Shown piece by piece: positions 31,946 through 32,141 of a DNA stretch of 32,141 nt (within the stretch, counting starts at the first letter, position 1; the number at the start of each line of letters is the position of its first letter). This stretch comes from an uncultured Lachnospiraceae bacterium (lineage in GTDB: Bacteria; Bacillota; Clostridia; Lachnospirales; Lachnospiraceae). Location: contig CATOJE010000039.1 of NCBI GenBank assembly GCA_951800145.1, positions 1 to 32,141 on the forward strand, given 5' to 3'. A program made the translations under genes and the position numbers. The notes beneath the pieces were generated by a model, which was given only the letters and a program-made list of their open reading frames with translations, was not told the origin of the DNA and searched no databases.

Positions 31946-32141
31946 TATTCACAGCAATTAGGGGAATCGGTGAAATTGCTATTTAAGTGAGTCTTTGTGA
32001 ACGCGAAAGTCTAGTGTGTCGCTGGCCAAGTGCGTGTCGTTACCCATTAGGATTCGTCAGCCGAGTATACGTCGTTACCCGTTAAGGCTCCCAAGTTTTC
32101 GGGGTATGGGTGCAGGCGCATATTCGCCGGGAAGCTACGCG
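31946..32141. other. Gene-free end of the window with short repeats
   Basis: No ORF or RNA gene recognised. AGCAATT (31953-31959) pairs with AATTGCT (31974-31980). GTCGTTACCC followed by a TTA-containing tail occurs at 32036-32051 and again at 32071-32086, 35 bases apart. Composition is less AT-rich than other gaps; could be the edge of a repeat or mobile element continuing outside. Confidence 0.35.

Overview
The window looks like chromosomal DNA of a gut-type Clostridia (Bacillota), most likely Lachnospiraceae in the Enterocloster/Hungatella/Clostridium range. This rests on the AGGAGG-type ribosome sites, sigma-A-like promoters, tightly overlapping operons and the families present. It is an inference from style; there is no rRNA or other marker gene here.

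Layout. (1) 25-8875: a LacI-type regulator (minus) faces a plus-strand catabolic operon: a creatininase-family hydrolase resembling 3-dehydro-scyllo-inosose hydrolase (IolN type), a 90-aa unknown protein, a complete ribose-type sugar ABC transporter (ATPase, two permeases, lipoprotein binding protein), a xylose-isomerase-like TIM-barrel enzyme and a small cupin. LacI-type half-palindromes lie in both leaders, so the regulator probably controls itself and the operon in response to a cyclitol or rare sugar derivative. A strong terminator ends the operon. (2) 8790-16558: a MATE exporter, a solo carB (no carA in the window), and a three-gene minus-strand operon of Gfo/Idh oxidoreductase, alkyltransferase-like DNA repair protein (active-site Cys replaced by Ala) and MFS transporter. 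(3) 16565-23930: a type I-C CRISPR-Cas locus. cas3 has its own promoter and terminator. A second promoter, with several palindromes around it, drives cas5c-cas8c-cas7c-(cas4/cas1 chimera)-cas2, followed by a leader and a very short array. (4) 24007-26018: remnant of a gene 3' end, a 566-aa helical protein of unknown function, and a highly structured ~130-nt element. (5) 26068-31895: a minus-strand operon with a tandem-duplicated polysaccharide-deacetylase-family protein and a second MATE exporter, divergent from a complete polar amino acid ABC importer.

Main point of interest. In the CRISPR locus the interference genes (cas3, cas5, cas8 with an internal cas11 start, cas7) look intact, but the adaptation genes do not. 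A single clean 247-codon ORF joins the first ~57 residues of Cas4 to the C-terminal catalytic half of Cas1, with the Cas1 E/H/D residues kept and the Cas1 N-terminal domain and Cas4 nuclease core missing. The array is two spacers long and stops inside its third repeat, next to a gene remnant. This looks like a locus frozen or remodelled by two deletions: interference-competent but probably adaptation-defective, unless the chimera has gained a role.

All family assignments come from reading the sequence; no database search was run.
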